DNA from: CAZIZT01 sp964544085
GTDB lineage: Bacteria; Campylobacterota_A; Desulfurellia; Desulfurellales; Hippeaceae
Assembly: GCA_964544085.1 (NCBI GenBank)
Contig: CAZIZT010000002.1
Span: forward strand, 1-64,000
Reading direction: 5' to 3'
DNA: 64,000 nucleotides
The translations under genes were made by a program, and so were the position numbers. The notes beneath the pieces are model-generated. The model made no database searches and was not told the DNA's origin. It worked only from the letters and a program-made list of their open reading frames with translations. Below are positions 1 to 8,509 of the stretch, piece by piece; the stretch's first letter is position 1, and every line of letters starts with the position of its first letter.

Positions 1-114
1 TAGAATCTCCGTGATGGAAGGTGCAAGAGAAACTATCCTTAAAGCGTGAGCATCAAAAGCAATAGTCACTACAACAAGAACAACAACAGATGAGCTAAAC
101 AGCCTGAAAAACAA
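1..114 (-). CDS. BtuF/FecB-like ABC transporter substrate-binding protein (N-terminus only)
   Basis: The 38 visible codons give a hydrophobic signal peptide ending near DAHA, followed by LRIVSLAPSITEIL. That motif opens the mature domain of periplasmic cobalamin or iron-siderophore binding proteins. The start is a TTG with an AAAGGGA Shine-Dalgarno a few bases upstream. It overlaps the 3' end of the methyltransferase gene by 20 nt, so it is probably the third gene of the same transcript. The rest of the gene lies outside the window, so the ligand cannot be assigned. Confidence 0.7.
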   Translation of the reverse strand, partial: MFFRLFSSSVVVLVVVTIAFDAHALRIVSLAPSITEIL

Positions 115-805
115 AAATCCCTTTTCTATCAGTGTATGAAACCACTTTGCCATCCTTAACCTCCAGCTCAAGCAGACTCTTAATCCTGTCGGGCAGAGCA
201 AGAAACGCACTCTGGAGCATCTCAAATCCATTATCAGACAAACCAACCCTGTAAGCCCAATCGGCAAAATCGTGCCTCTTTTTGAAGCTGTGGAAGTGAA
301 GCAGTCTGAATCTTTTTGCAAGGTTGAGTATCTCTCCGGGTGAATAGCTCCTTCTGTGACTGGCATCCCTAAGCCTCTCAAGCCTGTTGAGATAAGCATC
401 CTCAACATCTACAATGCTGTCTACAAGAACGAGCAGTCCAGCATGCCCAAGCACCCTGCGTGCCTGATAGAAAAACATCTGCGGATCGTCAAAATGGTGA
501 AGAGCTATGCGACATCCTACAAGATCAAATACACCATCGCAGAAAGGTAGATATTCAGCCCTGCAAACCACAAGCTCCCTGTAACCGTAGGCGCCAGAGG
601 CTACTTTTAACATGGAGGTAGAAATGTCGCACATCACCTTAAATTCCGCATCGAAAACGGTGGCAAAGTGACCCGCGCCACAAGCCACATCAAGTATGCA
701 TTTGAATCTTGTGCCATCAAAGTAGTGTTTTAGAAAATCCAGGTCATCACCCTTTCTGTGATCCTGGCTTGTTAAATACCTGATCGCCGAATCATCGAAT
801 CCCAC
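95..805 (-). CDS. class I SAM-dependent methyltransferase
   Basis: The 236-residue product carries the SAM-binding motif I (LDVACGAGHF, about residues 38-47), an acidic residue ending the second strand (CDIS) and the motif IV/post-I pattern EYLPFCDGVFDLV of the type 11 methyltransferase fold. The substrate cannot be read from sequence. Length and motif order suit small-molecule methyltransferases of the UbiE/BioC type, but no quinone- or biotin-specific features were seen. The GTG start lies one base after the helicase stop, with GGAG about 8 nt upstream. It is translationally coupled to the helicase and overlaps the BtuF-like gene. Confidence 0.75.
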   Translation of the reverse strand: MGFDDSAIRYLTSQDHRKGDDLDFLKHYFDGTRFKCILDVACGAGHFATVFDAEFKVMCDISTSMLKVASGAYGYRELVVCRAEYLPFCDGVFDLVGCRIALHHFDDPQMFFYQARRVLGHAGLLVLVDSIVDVEDAYLNRLERLRDASHRRSYSPGEILNLAKRFRLLHFHSFKKRHDFADWAYRVGLSDNGFEMLQSAFLALPDRIKSLLELEVKDGKVVSYTDRKGIFVFQAV

Positions 806-806
806 T

Positions 807-2708
807 TCAAAGCTCCATCACAAGACCATTTTCTTTTATGTACTCAAACAATCGCCTGTAAGTCCTGTCAACGTTCACGGTTGCTGCGTCACCTACAATT
901 ATCAGTTTACGTTTAGCGCGGGTTATTGCAACATTAAGACGCCTTTTATCCTTCAAAAAGCCGATCTGCTCCTTCTCGTTCGCTCTAACAAGGCTAAGTA
1001 CTATAACCTCCTTTTCCCTTCCCTGAAATCCATCCACCGATTTTATCTCAACTGATTCTATGATTCTTTTTAAGAACTCCTCATGGTCCTTGTAGGGCGT
1101 AATAATGCCAATATCCTCCTCTTTTAATCCGCCAGAAAGCAGAGCATAAACGATATGTTTAACAAATTCCGCTTCACGCGGGTTATATCTTGAGGTACTT
1201 CCCTCTTTCTGCACCTCAAGAAATCGTCCTTTTGTGTCAAAAAATACAACCGCTGTATCACCACCTATAAACTCATTTGGTCTGGCAATATCCGAAAGCT
1301 TTATATTCTTAACGCTCTCGTGTGGCTTCAGGCGGCAGGAGTAAAATTCACAACTGGGAAAACGGCAGATGGTCTCGTTCATACGATACTGCACTGTCAG
1401 CATTCTCGAAGGCTTGTACAGATCCATGAAACGCTCAAAGATGCTGATATTCAGGTCACGAGCATCCTCTGAAAGCACAGTAGGTGGAAGTTGTTTGTGA
1501 TCCCCGGCAAGAATCGCTCTTTTTGCCCTGGTAAGAGGTATCAAGGCGCTCGGCTCTGTGGCTTGAGCAGCCTCATCTATAAAAACCACATCAAACTGCT
1601 CATTCTCAAGCAATTCACTACCGGCGCCCGAGTTGGTCGTAAATACGATTTCTGCCTCCTCTATTAGCCTCCTGCTTATCTGCTGAATGAGGCTATTCTT
1701 CTTTTCGTATAGTTTGTTGATGCGCTCCTGCAGGATTATCCACTGTGCCATTTTGAATAGCTGCCCTGTTGAGATGCCACGCTTTGACACACCACGCTTT
1801 GCAAGATGAACGATCTCGTCGTTGCTGAAACCACGTCGAGTTGCAGGTGTCGGCTTTTTGAACTGCGACTGTCTCTCTTTGAGTTTCTCTATACGCCTGT
1901 CTATCTTGCCTGCTTTTCGCATATACTCTTCGTCGTTCACAATCTTATGCTCAATTGAATGCTTCAGTAGATTCTCGTCTATTCTGGCAGGATGGCCGAT
2001 ACGCACTATCCTTCTGTCCTTGAAGTGTTCCATAACGTTATCCACCGCCACGTTACTATCGGCACACACAAGGATCCTTTTGCCCAGATTCGCCCTGATA
2101 GCTTCGGCAAGCGTTGTCGTTTTACCTGTGCCCGGCGGACCATGGATAAGGAAAAGCTCACTATCCACAGCGTAAGCGAGAGCCTCGTTTTGTGATTCGT
2201 TAAGTTTTTCTGAACGTCTCTTCACCCGCTTTACCACCGGTTTTCTTCTACCAAGGATAACATCCACACTGAAAAGACTCACCTGTAGTGTGTTCACGGC
2301 GTGTTTCATGCGTTTGAAGGTTATATCATTGACAAACAGATCCATCCGGTATCGCCTGGATGAGAATAACGTTTCCCTGCTCATAACCTCTATGTAGCTT
2401 TTGCCAACGGCGCTAACCGTGGCTTCTATGTGCTCCTTTAGTGGATCGGAACGCGAAATAAGCACCACATCACCAACCTTTATCTGGTGATCCGGCATGT
2501 TACTGTTGCCAAATCTGTAAGTTTTATACCCGAGAAGCTCACCCATATACTTTGCACTCAGATTCAGTATTGCCCTGCCCTTCTTTTCCCTTTCACGCCC
2601 AGAAAGCTGCCTGATCTCATTCAAGTGAAATTCCATCTCAGCTTTTCTTTCAAGCTCTATCAACGTAAGAAAATGCTGTTTGTACTGGTCTATATCGTCA
2701 AATCTCAA
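807..2708 (-). CDS. superfamily 1B DNA/RNA helicase (UPF1/IGHMBP2-like)
   Basis: A 633-residue protein with the full SF1 helicase motif set: Walker A GPPGTGKT at residues 190-197, Walker B with FIDEAAQA near 380, QYRMNE near 440, DGFQGREK near 565 and NVAITRAKRKL near 595. The N-terminal 150 residues are the beta-barrel and stalk region found in UPF1/IGHMBP2-like helicases. The family uses ATP to unwind nucleic acid; the substrate here is unknown. The TTG start is forced, because an in-frame TGA lies just upstream and a GGAGG sits 9 nt before it. A 12-bp palindrome lies between the likely promoter and the start. First gene of a three-gene unit. Confidence 0.85.
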   Translation of the reverse strand: MRFDDIDQYKQHFLTLIELERKAEMEFHLNEIRQLSGREREKKGRAILNLSAKYMGELLGYKTYRFGNSNMPDHQIKVGDVVLISRSDPLKEHIEATVSAVGKSYIEVMSRETLFSSRRYRMDLFVNDITFKRMKHAVNTLQVSLFSVDVILGRRKPVVKRVKRRSEKLNESQNEALAYAVDSELFLIHGPPGTGKTTTLAEAIRANLGKRILVCADSNVAVDNVMEHFKDRRIVRIGHPARIDENLLKHSIEHKIVNDEEYMRKAGKIDRRIEKLKERQSQFKKPTPATRRGFSNDEIVHLAKRGVSKRGISTGQLFKMAQWIILQERINKLYEKKNSLIQQISRRLIEEAEIVFTTNSGAGSELLENEQFDVVFIDEAAQATEPSALIPLTRAKRAILAGDHKQLPPTVLSEDARDLNISIFERFMDLYKPSRMLTVQYRMNETICRFPSCEFYSCRLKPHESVKNIKLSDIARPNEFIGGDTAVVFFDTKGRFLEVQKEGSTSRYNPREAEFVKHIVYALLSGGLKEEDIGIITPYKDHEEFLKRIIESVEIKSVDGFQGREKEVIVLSLVRANEKEQIGFLKDKRRLNVAITRAKRKLIIVGDAATVNVDRTYRRLFEYIKENGLVMEL

Positions 2709-2723
2709 CCTCCTTCACCTCCA

Positions 2724-2735
2724 GTAAGCGCTTAC
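2724..2735. repeat. 12-bp perfect palindrome, possible operator
   Basis: GTAAGCGCTTAC is a perfect inverted repeat just upstream of the helicase ribosome-binding site. It lies in the divergent region between the helicase and the nucleotidase-like gene. It sits downstream of a plausible minus-strand -10 (TAAAAT), so a bound protein could block transcription. No cognate regulator is visible. Confidence 0.35.
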
Positions 2736-2836
2736 GAGATGATAGCTAATTTTATTGTCACAGACTTAAAAAGCAACGTTTTTGCAAAAAGGCAGCATAT
2801 CTGGTAGATTTCAAAAAACACGAGGGGTTTAATCGA

Positions 2837-4357
2837 ATGAGACGTGTTTCCGGTGTTCTGATCGTTCTTCTGCTGGCTATAACGCTCTCTGGCAAGTGCG
2901 GCGAGCTGAGCCATATCACCATAGCCGGATTTGCCGACATGCAAGGTACGCTCAACGCCTCTGAGGATTACAGAATAGCTCGCATCAAAACGCTATTTAA
3001 CGATATTAAGCGCTCCAACCACTGTAGCCTGTTTGTGGTCAGCGGAGACGACCTGATGGGACGCTACTTCAACACTTTTCACGGAAAAGCCATATTTGGC
3101 CTCATGAGCAAACTTGGTATAGACGCTTACGCTCCGGGTAACCACGAATTTGACCATGGAGCAGGGAGTTTTGCAAAGGCACTCTCATATGCACGCTTCA
3201 ATGTTATCTGCTCAGACCTGAGGGTGAAAAACACACCGCTGAACGGTTTATGCAGGCAATTCATCATAAAGAACATCTGTGGCATAAAGATTGGTATATT
3301 CTCCCTCATCACGCAACAGCTTCCACTGATAAGCTCACCGGGTAACGTAAAGCTTAAAAGCACAAATGAAGAAACGGCAAGAAGCATGGTCAAACTGCTC
3401 AAAAGAAAAGGTTGCAACCTGATTGTGGCACTAACGCACATCGGCTTTCAGCAGGATCTAAAGATCGCCAGAGATGTTAAGGGTATCGACCTCATATTTG
3501 GCGGACACTCGCACAATTACCTCAAACAGATGGCAAAAACGAACAATACCCTCATTGTCAATGGCGGCCAGAGAGCAACATATATTGTAAAGGTGGATCT
3601 CTATTTTAACCGGGATGGAAAAATACAGAAAGCCCGCTACAGATTGATCAAAACAAAGAAGTACAAACCCGATCCAATACTTGCGGCAAGTTTGAGAAGA
3701 TTTAAGCTTGCGCCCTCTGTGGTAGTAGGAAAAACAAAAACAGGCTTCAACCTTCTTGAAAGCGTGTTGAGATACAGAGAATCCGGTTTTGCCGATACGG
3801 TAAATGATATCCTGAAAAGGCGTTTTGGTGTGGATCTTGTTCTTAATAACTCAGGCATGTTTCGAACAGACAGAGTATATCCTCCAGGTAGCATAACAGA
3901 TACAATGCTGAAAAATATCTTCATGTTTAACAACGTGGCATATATCACGCATATCAAAGGATCGTGCATAAAGCAAATACTCAACAGGAGTGCAGCTCGA
4001 TACGGTCATGGGGGCTTCCTGCAGGTTGCAGGTATTCGATTTACAATCGATCTGAGCAAACCCCCACAAAAGATAAACTGCAACAACGCCCATAGTTGTC
4101 ACGTAACAAAAGCAGGCAAACGTATCACCGGTGTTACAATAGATGGAAAACCGCTAAACAAAGACAGAACATACTCGGTTCTGACAAACGATTACCTGAT
4201 CAAGGGCGGTGATGGCTACTTCTTTTTTAAACGCTGCGGTAAACAAACTATAAACACCTACATGACCTATTACTGGTTGATATTGAATTATCTGGCAAGA
4301 CACAGATTCTTGAATGAAGAGAAACCGGATGGGAGGATAAAAATTAAGGGGCGATAG
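2837..4357 (+). CDS. 5'-nucleotidase/UDP-sugar hydrolase family metallophosphoesterase, secreted
   Basis: The 506-residue product has an N-terminal signal peptide and the two-domain UshA/5'-nucleotidase layout. The calcineurin-like domain shows VVSGDD (68-73), GNHEFDHG (101-108), LTHIG (199-203) and FGGHSH (221-226). The C-terminal nucleotidase domain contains VLTNDYLIKGGDGY near the end. Such enzymes hydrolyse nucleotides or sugar nucleotides in the periplasm. The first metal motif is odd: the usual D-x-H is D-M-Q (residues 34-36), so one expected histidine ligand is replaced. The ATG has a GAGGGG Shine-Dalgarno. It stands alone on the plus strand between two minus-strand genes. Confidence 0.8.
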   Translation: MRRVSGVLIVLLLAITLSGKCGELSHITIAGFADMQGTLNASEDYRIARIKTLFNDIKRSNHCSLFVVSGDDLMGRYFNTFHGKAIFGLMSKLGIDAYAPGNHEFDHGAGSFAKALSYARFNVICSDLRVKNTPLNGLCRQFIIKNICGIKIGIFSLITQQLPLISSPGNVKLKSTNEETARSMVKLLKRKGCNLIVALTHIGFQQDLKIARDVKGIDLIFGGHSHNYLKQMAKTNNTLIVNGGQRATYIVKVDLYFNRDGKIQKARYRLIKTKKYKPDPILAASLRRFKLAPSVVVGKTKTGFNLLESVLRYRESGFADTVNDILKRRFGVDLVLNNSGMFRTDRVYPPGSITDTMLKNIFMFNNVAYITHIKGSCIKQILNRSAARYGHGGFLQVAGIRFTIDLSKPPQKINCNNAHSCHVTKAGKRITGVTIDGKPLNKDRTYSVLTNDYLIKGGDGYFFFKRCGKQTINTYMTYYWLILNYLARHRFLNEEKPDGRIKIKGR

Positions 4358-4380
4358 CACAAGCAGGCGCTACCGACCCC
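4348..4380 (-). terminator. intrinsic terminator of the PfpI-like gene
   Basis: An imperfect hairpin (GGGGCGATAGC pairing with GCTACCGACCCC, one mismatch and one bulge) lies between the convergent genes. Read on the minus strand it is followed by TTAATTTTTA. It overlaps the last codons of the plus-strand nucleotidase-like gene. Confidence 0.5.
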
Positions 4381-4389
4381 AAAAAACGC

Positions 4390-4977
4390 TTAAGGCTCAA
4401 TCCTTGACCCGAGAAGTTTCAAAAACTCCCTCATCCACTCAGGGTGAGCAGGCCATGCTGAAGCAGTTACCAGGTTGCCATCAACACAGGCGTTTGTAAA
4501 CGTCTCATTTACCTCACACCACTGCGCACCAGCCCGAATCACATCAGGCTTAACAGCCGGATAAGACATGCATTTCTTGCCTTTAAGCACATCTGCCGCA
4601 GCCAGTATCTGTGGACCATGACAAATTGCCGCTATCGGTTTGTTTGCCTCTGCAAACTCCTTGACAATCTCTATTACCCTGTCGTTGAGCCTGATATACT
4701 CTGGAGCCCTTCCACCCGGGATCACAAGACCATCGTAATCAGCAACATTGACCTGATCGAAATCGTAGTTTATCGCAAAGTTGTGTCCCCTCTTCTCCGA
4801 ATAGGTTTGATCTCCCTCAAAATCATGAACGGCTGTCTTTACAACGTCACCTGGCTTCTTACCCGGGCATACCGCATGAACCGTATGGCCCACCATGGTT
4901 AGCATCTGGAACGGTACCATTGCCTCGTAATCCTCAACAAAATCTCCAACGAGCATCAGTATCTTCTTGGCTGCCAT
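4390..4977 (-). CDS. DJ-1/PfpI family protein
   Basis: A 195-residue protein with the class I glutamine-amidotransferase-like fold of PfpI/DJ-1. It has the nucleophile elbow AICHGPQIL with Cys119-His120, the conserved acidic residue in FVEDYE near position 15, and VIPGGRAPEY before the elbow. Family members have been described as proteases, glyoxalase-like enzymes or glycation-repair enzymes, and sequence alone does not decide which. It is preceded by its own promoter (5014-5042) and a strong AAAAGGGGGTGGTG ribosome-binding site, and followed by a hairpin. It is therefore likely a monocistronic gene. Confidence 0.85.
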   Translation of the reverse strand: MAAKKILMLVGDFVEDYEAMVPFQMLTMVGHTVHAVCPGKKPGDVVKTAVHDFEGDQTYSEKRGHNFAINYDFDQVNVADYDGLVIPGGRAPEYIRLNDRVIEIVKEFAEANKPIAAICHGPQILAAADVLKGKKCMSYPAVKPDVIRAGAQWCEVNETFTNACVDGNLVTASAWPAHPEWMREFLKLLGSRIEP

Positions 4978-5013
4978 ATCACCACCCCCTTTTTAGAATT
5001 CTCCTGCTAAACA

Positions 5014-5042
5014 AATTTAAACCTTGAGTGTGTTTTTGTCAA
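5014..5042 (-). promoter_or_regulatory. sigma70-type promoter of the PfpI-like gene
   Basis: Minus strand: TTGACA (perfect -35, 5037-5042), a 17-bp spacer, then TAAATT (-10, 5014-5019, 4 of 6 to consensus). It lies 37 nt upstream of the start codon at 4977. Confidence 0.6.
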
Positions 5043-5069
5043 CTTTAGTGGGATTTAAGTGGATTGAGC

Positions 5070-6422
5070 TTAATAGCTACCCTTGCCGCTCAGGACGCTT
5101 CCTACGGTTTTCAGCAGAATAACCCAGTCCAGCTCAAGAGACCAATTTCTAACATACCAGACATCCATCTGAACACGCTCGCTGTAGCTAACGTCGTTTC
5201 TGCCACTCACCTGCCACAGACCGGTTATGCCGGGCTTTACCCGCTTGTAATACTCGAAATACTCACCATAGCGGGACTTCTCTTCCTCAACAATAGGACG
5301 GGGACCGACAAGTGACATGTCTCCTTTAAGCACATTGATCAACTGGGGAAGTTCATCGAGGGAGGTCTTTCTTAAAAAAGCACCCACCCTGGTTACGCGT
5401 GGATCCTCCTTTAGCTTAAAGCTGCTTTCCCACTCCTTTTTTAAATTCTCATCATGCTGAAGCAGTTCCTTTAACTTCTCCTGCGCATCCTTTCGCATTG
5501 TACGAAACTTATACATCCTGAATCTCCTGCCCCCATATCCTATTCGCTCCTGAACAAAAATAGGAGAGAAACCCGTATCGATAGAAACCACAACGTAGAG
5601 CAAAACAAGAACAGGCAGGAAAAAAATACTGAATAAAAGCGCAAGCACCCTATCTGAGATGCCTTTCAGTATGCGATGGGTTGGATTCAAGAGGTTGTTT
5701 TTCACAAACATTGCAAGACCCTTGTTGTTAATAGACGAGATGATCTGGACGTTGATTATGGGCATTCTGGCAAGCGAAGGAACAATAATAATGCGCGAGA
5801 TGAAAGGCTGTAATCTATCAATAAGGTAGAACATGCGGGTAGCCCTCTGCGTGCTTGCAGCAATAACGAGCGCATAATACCTCTGCTGTTTGAGCTTCTC
5901 TACGATCTCCTCTGCCATTACGCTGAGTGAACCATTAATCTCTTCAATTCCCGCAACATCAAAACCAAACGCGTTATCCTTAACAAACCAGTTTTCTATA
6001 TTCCTTCGACCATCCCTGTCGCAGATAGCAAATACAGGTTCCCTCAATACCTTGAGTTGCATCGCATAGCGCTTCAAAACGTACATATAAACAGGAATCA
6101 ACGTGTTTGCAAAAAAGTAGAGCAAAACAACCTTTCGTGAATATTCCTCCGAACTCTTCGATACGAAAAACACAAGCACTATCACAAGCAAAGCCATAAT
6201 ATTAGCCTTGAGTGTCTCCACAAACTCCTGAGATGTGACGGTGCGAAATGTAAAGAGTCTGAAGAGAAAATACATGGCAAGGTAAACAGGGATCTGCCAC
6301 AGATAGCGTTCAAAGCTCTGCTGCTCAAGACCGAATATATGTTCAACGGCAAGGTAGGTCGCCGCAAGGTTAGCAATCAGAAACAGCGTGTAGGAGAAAA
6401 GGCGAAAGAAGAAGTAGAGCAA
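5070..6422 (-). CDS. polyprenyl-phosphate sugar phosphotransferase (WbaP/WcaJ-type initiating transferase)
   Basis: The 450-residue protein has four N-terminal hydrophobic helices, a central cytosolic region, another membrane segment near residue 270, and the C-terminal catalytic domain of bacterial sugar transferases. Diagnostic segments are YKFRTMRKDA, TSLDELPQLINVLKGDMSLV, GPRPI and GITGLWQVSGRN. These enzymes transfer a sugar-1-phosphate from a nucleotide sugar to undecaprenyl phosphate, the first step of O-antigen or exopolysaccharide synthesis. It follows the ABC exporter genes with a 14-nt gap, which supports assembly on lipid and export of the same glycan. The sugar specificity is not readable. 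Confidence 0.88.
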   Translation of the reverse strand: MLYFFFRLFSYTLFLIANLAATYLAVEHIFGLEQQSFERYLWQIPVYLAMYFLFRLFTFRTVTSQEFVETLKANIMALLVIVLVFFVSKSSEEYSRKVVLLYFFANTLIPVYMYVLKRYAMQLKVLREPVFAICDRDGRRNIENWFVKDNAFGFDVAGIEEINGSLSVMAEEIVEKLKQQRYYALVIAASTQRATRMFYLIDRLQPFISRIIIVPSLARMPIINVQIISSINNKGLAMFVKNNLLNPTHRILKGISDRVLALLFSIFFLPVLVLLYVVVSIDTGFSPIFVQERIGYGGRRFRMYKFRTMRKDAQEKLKELLQHDENLKKEWESSFKLKEDPRVTRVGAFLRKTSLDELPQLINVLKGDMSLVGPRPIVEEEKSRYGEYFEYYKRVKPGITGLWQVSGRNDVSYSERVQMDVWYVRNWSLELDWVILLKTVGSVLSGKGSY

Positions 6423-6436
6423 AGTAAACCCCCTGT

Positions 6437-7138
6437 CTAAGCGAGCACCTCGATACTCTTCAGCTTTCCATTCTCAATGTGAGCCACCCGGTCGCATATC
6501 TGCTCTATCTGATGCCTGTTGTGTGATACCAGCACTATAGTAACACCCTTTTTCTTAAACTCAAACATCTTCTCAATACAACGTTTCTGAAATGCCTCAT
6601 CGCCCACAGCCAGAATCTCATCAACAAGCAGAATCTCTGGATCTATATGAACTGCTACAGAAAAGCCCAGTCTGGCAAGCATTCCCGATGAGTAAGTCCT
6701 GATCGGATTATCCAGATACGCCTCAAGCCCGGAAAACTCAACAATACTGTCCATTTTGCGCTGTATCTCCCTGCGCGTCATTCCGAGAATTACACCGTTC
6801 AGCACAATATTTTCCCTGCCGGTTAGCTCACTGTGAAAACCGGCTCCAAGTTCAAGCAGAGGTGCCACTCTACCGTTCACTATCACCCTCCCATAGGTGG
6901 GCTTCATCACGCCGGCAATCAAACCAAGGCTGGTGCTCTTGCCCGATCCATTGGGCCCCATTATACCGAAAGATTCTCCTTTTTTTATGTTGAATGACAC
7001 ACCCTTTAGAGCCTCAACAACCCTGCGCTTCTTTTCCTTTGCGTAGGACAAAGGGTGTAGAAGAATATTCTTAAGTCCAAGCCCTAACGTCAACGTATAT
7101 CGTTTGTAAACGTTGTCGAAGATTATTGCATCGCTCAT
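6437..7138 (-). CDS. polysaccharide ABC exporter, ATP-binding subunit (Wzt/KpsT/TagH-like)
   Basis: A 233-residue ABC ATPase with Walker A GPNGSGKS at 61-68, signature YSSGMLARLGFS and Walker B ILLVDEILAVGD. The SSGM signature and the LAVGD sequence are typical of polysaccharide/teichoic-acid exporters. The approximately 40-residue N-terminal extension before the core is also usual. There is no C-terminal carbohydrate-binding extension like that of some Wzt proteins, so export is probably not gated by terminal sugar recognition in this subunit. The start overlaps the permease stop by 4 nt, showing tight coupling. Confidence 0.9.
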   Translation of the reverse strand: MSDAIIFDNVYKRYTLTLGLGLKNILLHPLSYAKEKKRRVVEALKGVSFNIKKGESFGIMGPNGSGKSTSLGLIAGVMKPTYGRVIVNGRVAPLLELGAGFHSELTGRENIVLNGVILGMTRREIQRKMDSIVEFSGLEAYLDNPIRTYSSGMLARLGFSVAVHIDPEILLVDEILAVGDEAFQKRCIEKMFEFKKKGVTIVLVSHNRHQIEQICDRVAHIENGKLKSIEVLA

Positions 7139-7905
7139 ATCATCTCTGCAAATCTATCCTTCAGTTTTCCGTATATAAACAAGCCAGCCAGCAATGCAAC
7201 AACACCGTACAGAAGCGAAATAAGGTAGTTGTTTATGTCAATTGTGTTGTGCATAAACAGGCTGCGCCAGCTTAAAACCACAGGCGTGAACGGGTTAGCA
7301 TAAACCAGATACCTGTACTTTTCAGGCACGAAACGTATGGAATAAAAAACAGGTGTCAGATAGAAAAGCACCATCATGATCAGATTTACAAGGTATTGAA
7401 GGTCCCTGAAAAAAACGTTTATGGAGGAGATAGCAAGAGAAAACCCATAAATTATAAGAAATGTTGGAATGAGCATAAAGGGCACCAATAGTAACCATGA
7501 AAGAGATGGCAACCTTCCATAAAACAGTAAAAACACAACGATAACAGGTATCGATACGATGAAATGGAAGCCATCGTTGAGCACCTGAGCAAGTGGTAAA
7601 AACAGTCTTGGAAAAGCCACCTTTTTTATTAATGAAACGTTGCCAACGAAAGACATGGTGCTGGAGAGTATCGAGTTGTTTATCCACTGCCACGGAAACA
7701 AACCACAGATAAGAAACAGTGAGTACTCCTTAATCTGAAAGCGCATAATCACCTTGAACACAAAGTAGAATATCAGTGCATACAGCATAGGATTTGCAAT
7801 GGACCACACATATCCCAACATGCTGCTTTTGTAGCGGATTTTTATCTCTTTCTTTGTCAAAACGCTTATAAGATCAAAATAATACTCAAGCTTTTGTCTT
7901 CTCAT
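7135..7905 (-). CDS. polysaccharide ABC exporter, permease subunit (Wzm/KpsM-like)
   Basis: A 256-residue ABC-2 type membrane protein with about six hydrophobic segments. It contains the family pattern RYKSSMLGYVWSIANPMLYA near residues 24-43 and NPFTPVVLSWRSLF toward the C-terminus. Together with the overlapping ATPase it forms the inner-membrane exporter for lipid-linked polysaccharide. It is first in the minus-strand exporter/phosphotransferase unit. The promoter region is shared with the divergent type II secretion operon; only a weak minus-strand promoter candidate (TGGACA, 17 bp, TATTTT) was seen. Confidence 0.88.
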   Translation of the reverse strand: MRRQKLEYYFDLISVLTKKEIKIRYKSSMLGYVWSIANPMLYALIFYFVFKVIMRFQIKEYSLFLICGLFPWQWINNSILSSTMSFVGNVSLIKKVAFPRLFLPLAQVLNDGFHFIVSIPVIVVFLLFYGRLPSLSWLLLVPFMLIPTFLIIYGFSLAISSINVFFRDLQYLVNLIMMVLFYLTPVFYSIRFVPEKYRYLVYANPFTPVVLSWRSLFMHNTIDINNYLISLLYGVVALLAGLFIYGKLKDRFAEMI

Positions 7906-8026
7906 CTGTGTGCTGTTCGTTCACCATCCATCCCAAAGTCTGCTTAAAAATATACAATCCGGGCGGTTTTGTCCATGCTGTTGTTTTTGTAACGCAGCTT
8001 GACGTCAATCGTTAACAAATTGGCAC

Positions 8027-8055
8027 TTGAATTTGGTATGAACAGGGTGTAGAAT
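8027..8055 (+). promoter_or_regulatory. gspG: promoter of the type II secretion operon
   Basis: TTGAAT (8027-8032), a 17-bp spacer, then TAGAAT (8050-8055) lies 22 nt upstream of the likely GTG start of gspG. A perfect 10-bp palindrome TTGACGTCAA (7999-8008) lies just upstream and could be an operator. Confidence 0.55.
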
Positions 8056-8077
8056 TTAGCAAAAAATGGAGGAAATC

Positions 8078-8509
8078 GTGAGAAAAGACGGATTTACGCT
8101 TATTGAGTTGCTTATTGTCATAGTGATACTCGGCATACTCGCCACGTTTCTTGTGCCAAAGATAATGCAAAAGCCCGATGAGGCTCGTGTTGCCAAAGCA
8201 AAGAATGACATCATGGCGATAGAAACGGCACTCAAAATGTACAAAATGGACAACGGTATGTATCCTACAACGATGCAGGGCTTGAAGGCTTTAATAAAGA
8301 AACCAACAATCCCACCAATACCAAAGCATTATAGAAAGGGCGGATACCTGGACACGAATCAGGTACCGAAAGACCCTTGGGGCAACCCTTACATATATCG
8401 CTCACCCGGTGAGGATGGAAGACCTTACGAGATTATAAGTCTCGGAGCAGACGGCAAGGAAGGAGGAGAAGGCGTTAACGCTGATATAAAGAGCTGGGAG
8501 CTGCATTGA
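8078..8509 (+). CDS. gspG: type II secretion major pseudopilin GspG
   Basis: Major pseudopilin with leader MRKDG followed by the cleavage site and FTLIELLIVIVILGILA, including the conserved Glu5. The C-terminal part (DPWGNPYIYRSPGEDG) is the calcium-loop region typical of GspG. It builds the periplasmic pseudopilus that pushes substrates through the secretin. The GTG at 8078 is chosen because GGAGGA lies 4-5 nt before it. An in-frame ATG at 8066 has no Shine-Dalgarno and itself overlaps that GGAGG. It is first of a twelve-gene operon and overlaps gspH by 4 nt. Confidence 0.92.
   Translation: MRKDGFTLIELLIVIVILGILATFLVPKIMQKPDEARVAKAKNDIMAIETALKMYKMDNGMYPTTMQGLKALIKKPTIPPIPKHYRKGGYLDTNQVPKDPWGNPYIYRSPGEDGRPYEIISLGADGKEGGEGVNADIKSWELH

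Noticed and set aside
8020..8037. A sigma54-like -24/-12 element (TTGGCAC and TTGG) upstream of gspG
   Set aside because: The downstream GC dinucleotide is missing (GG instead of GC) and the spacing is off by one; the overlapping sigma70-type -35/-10 fits better.
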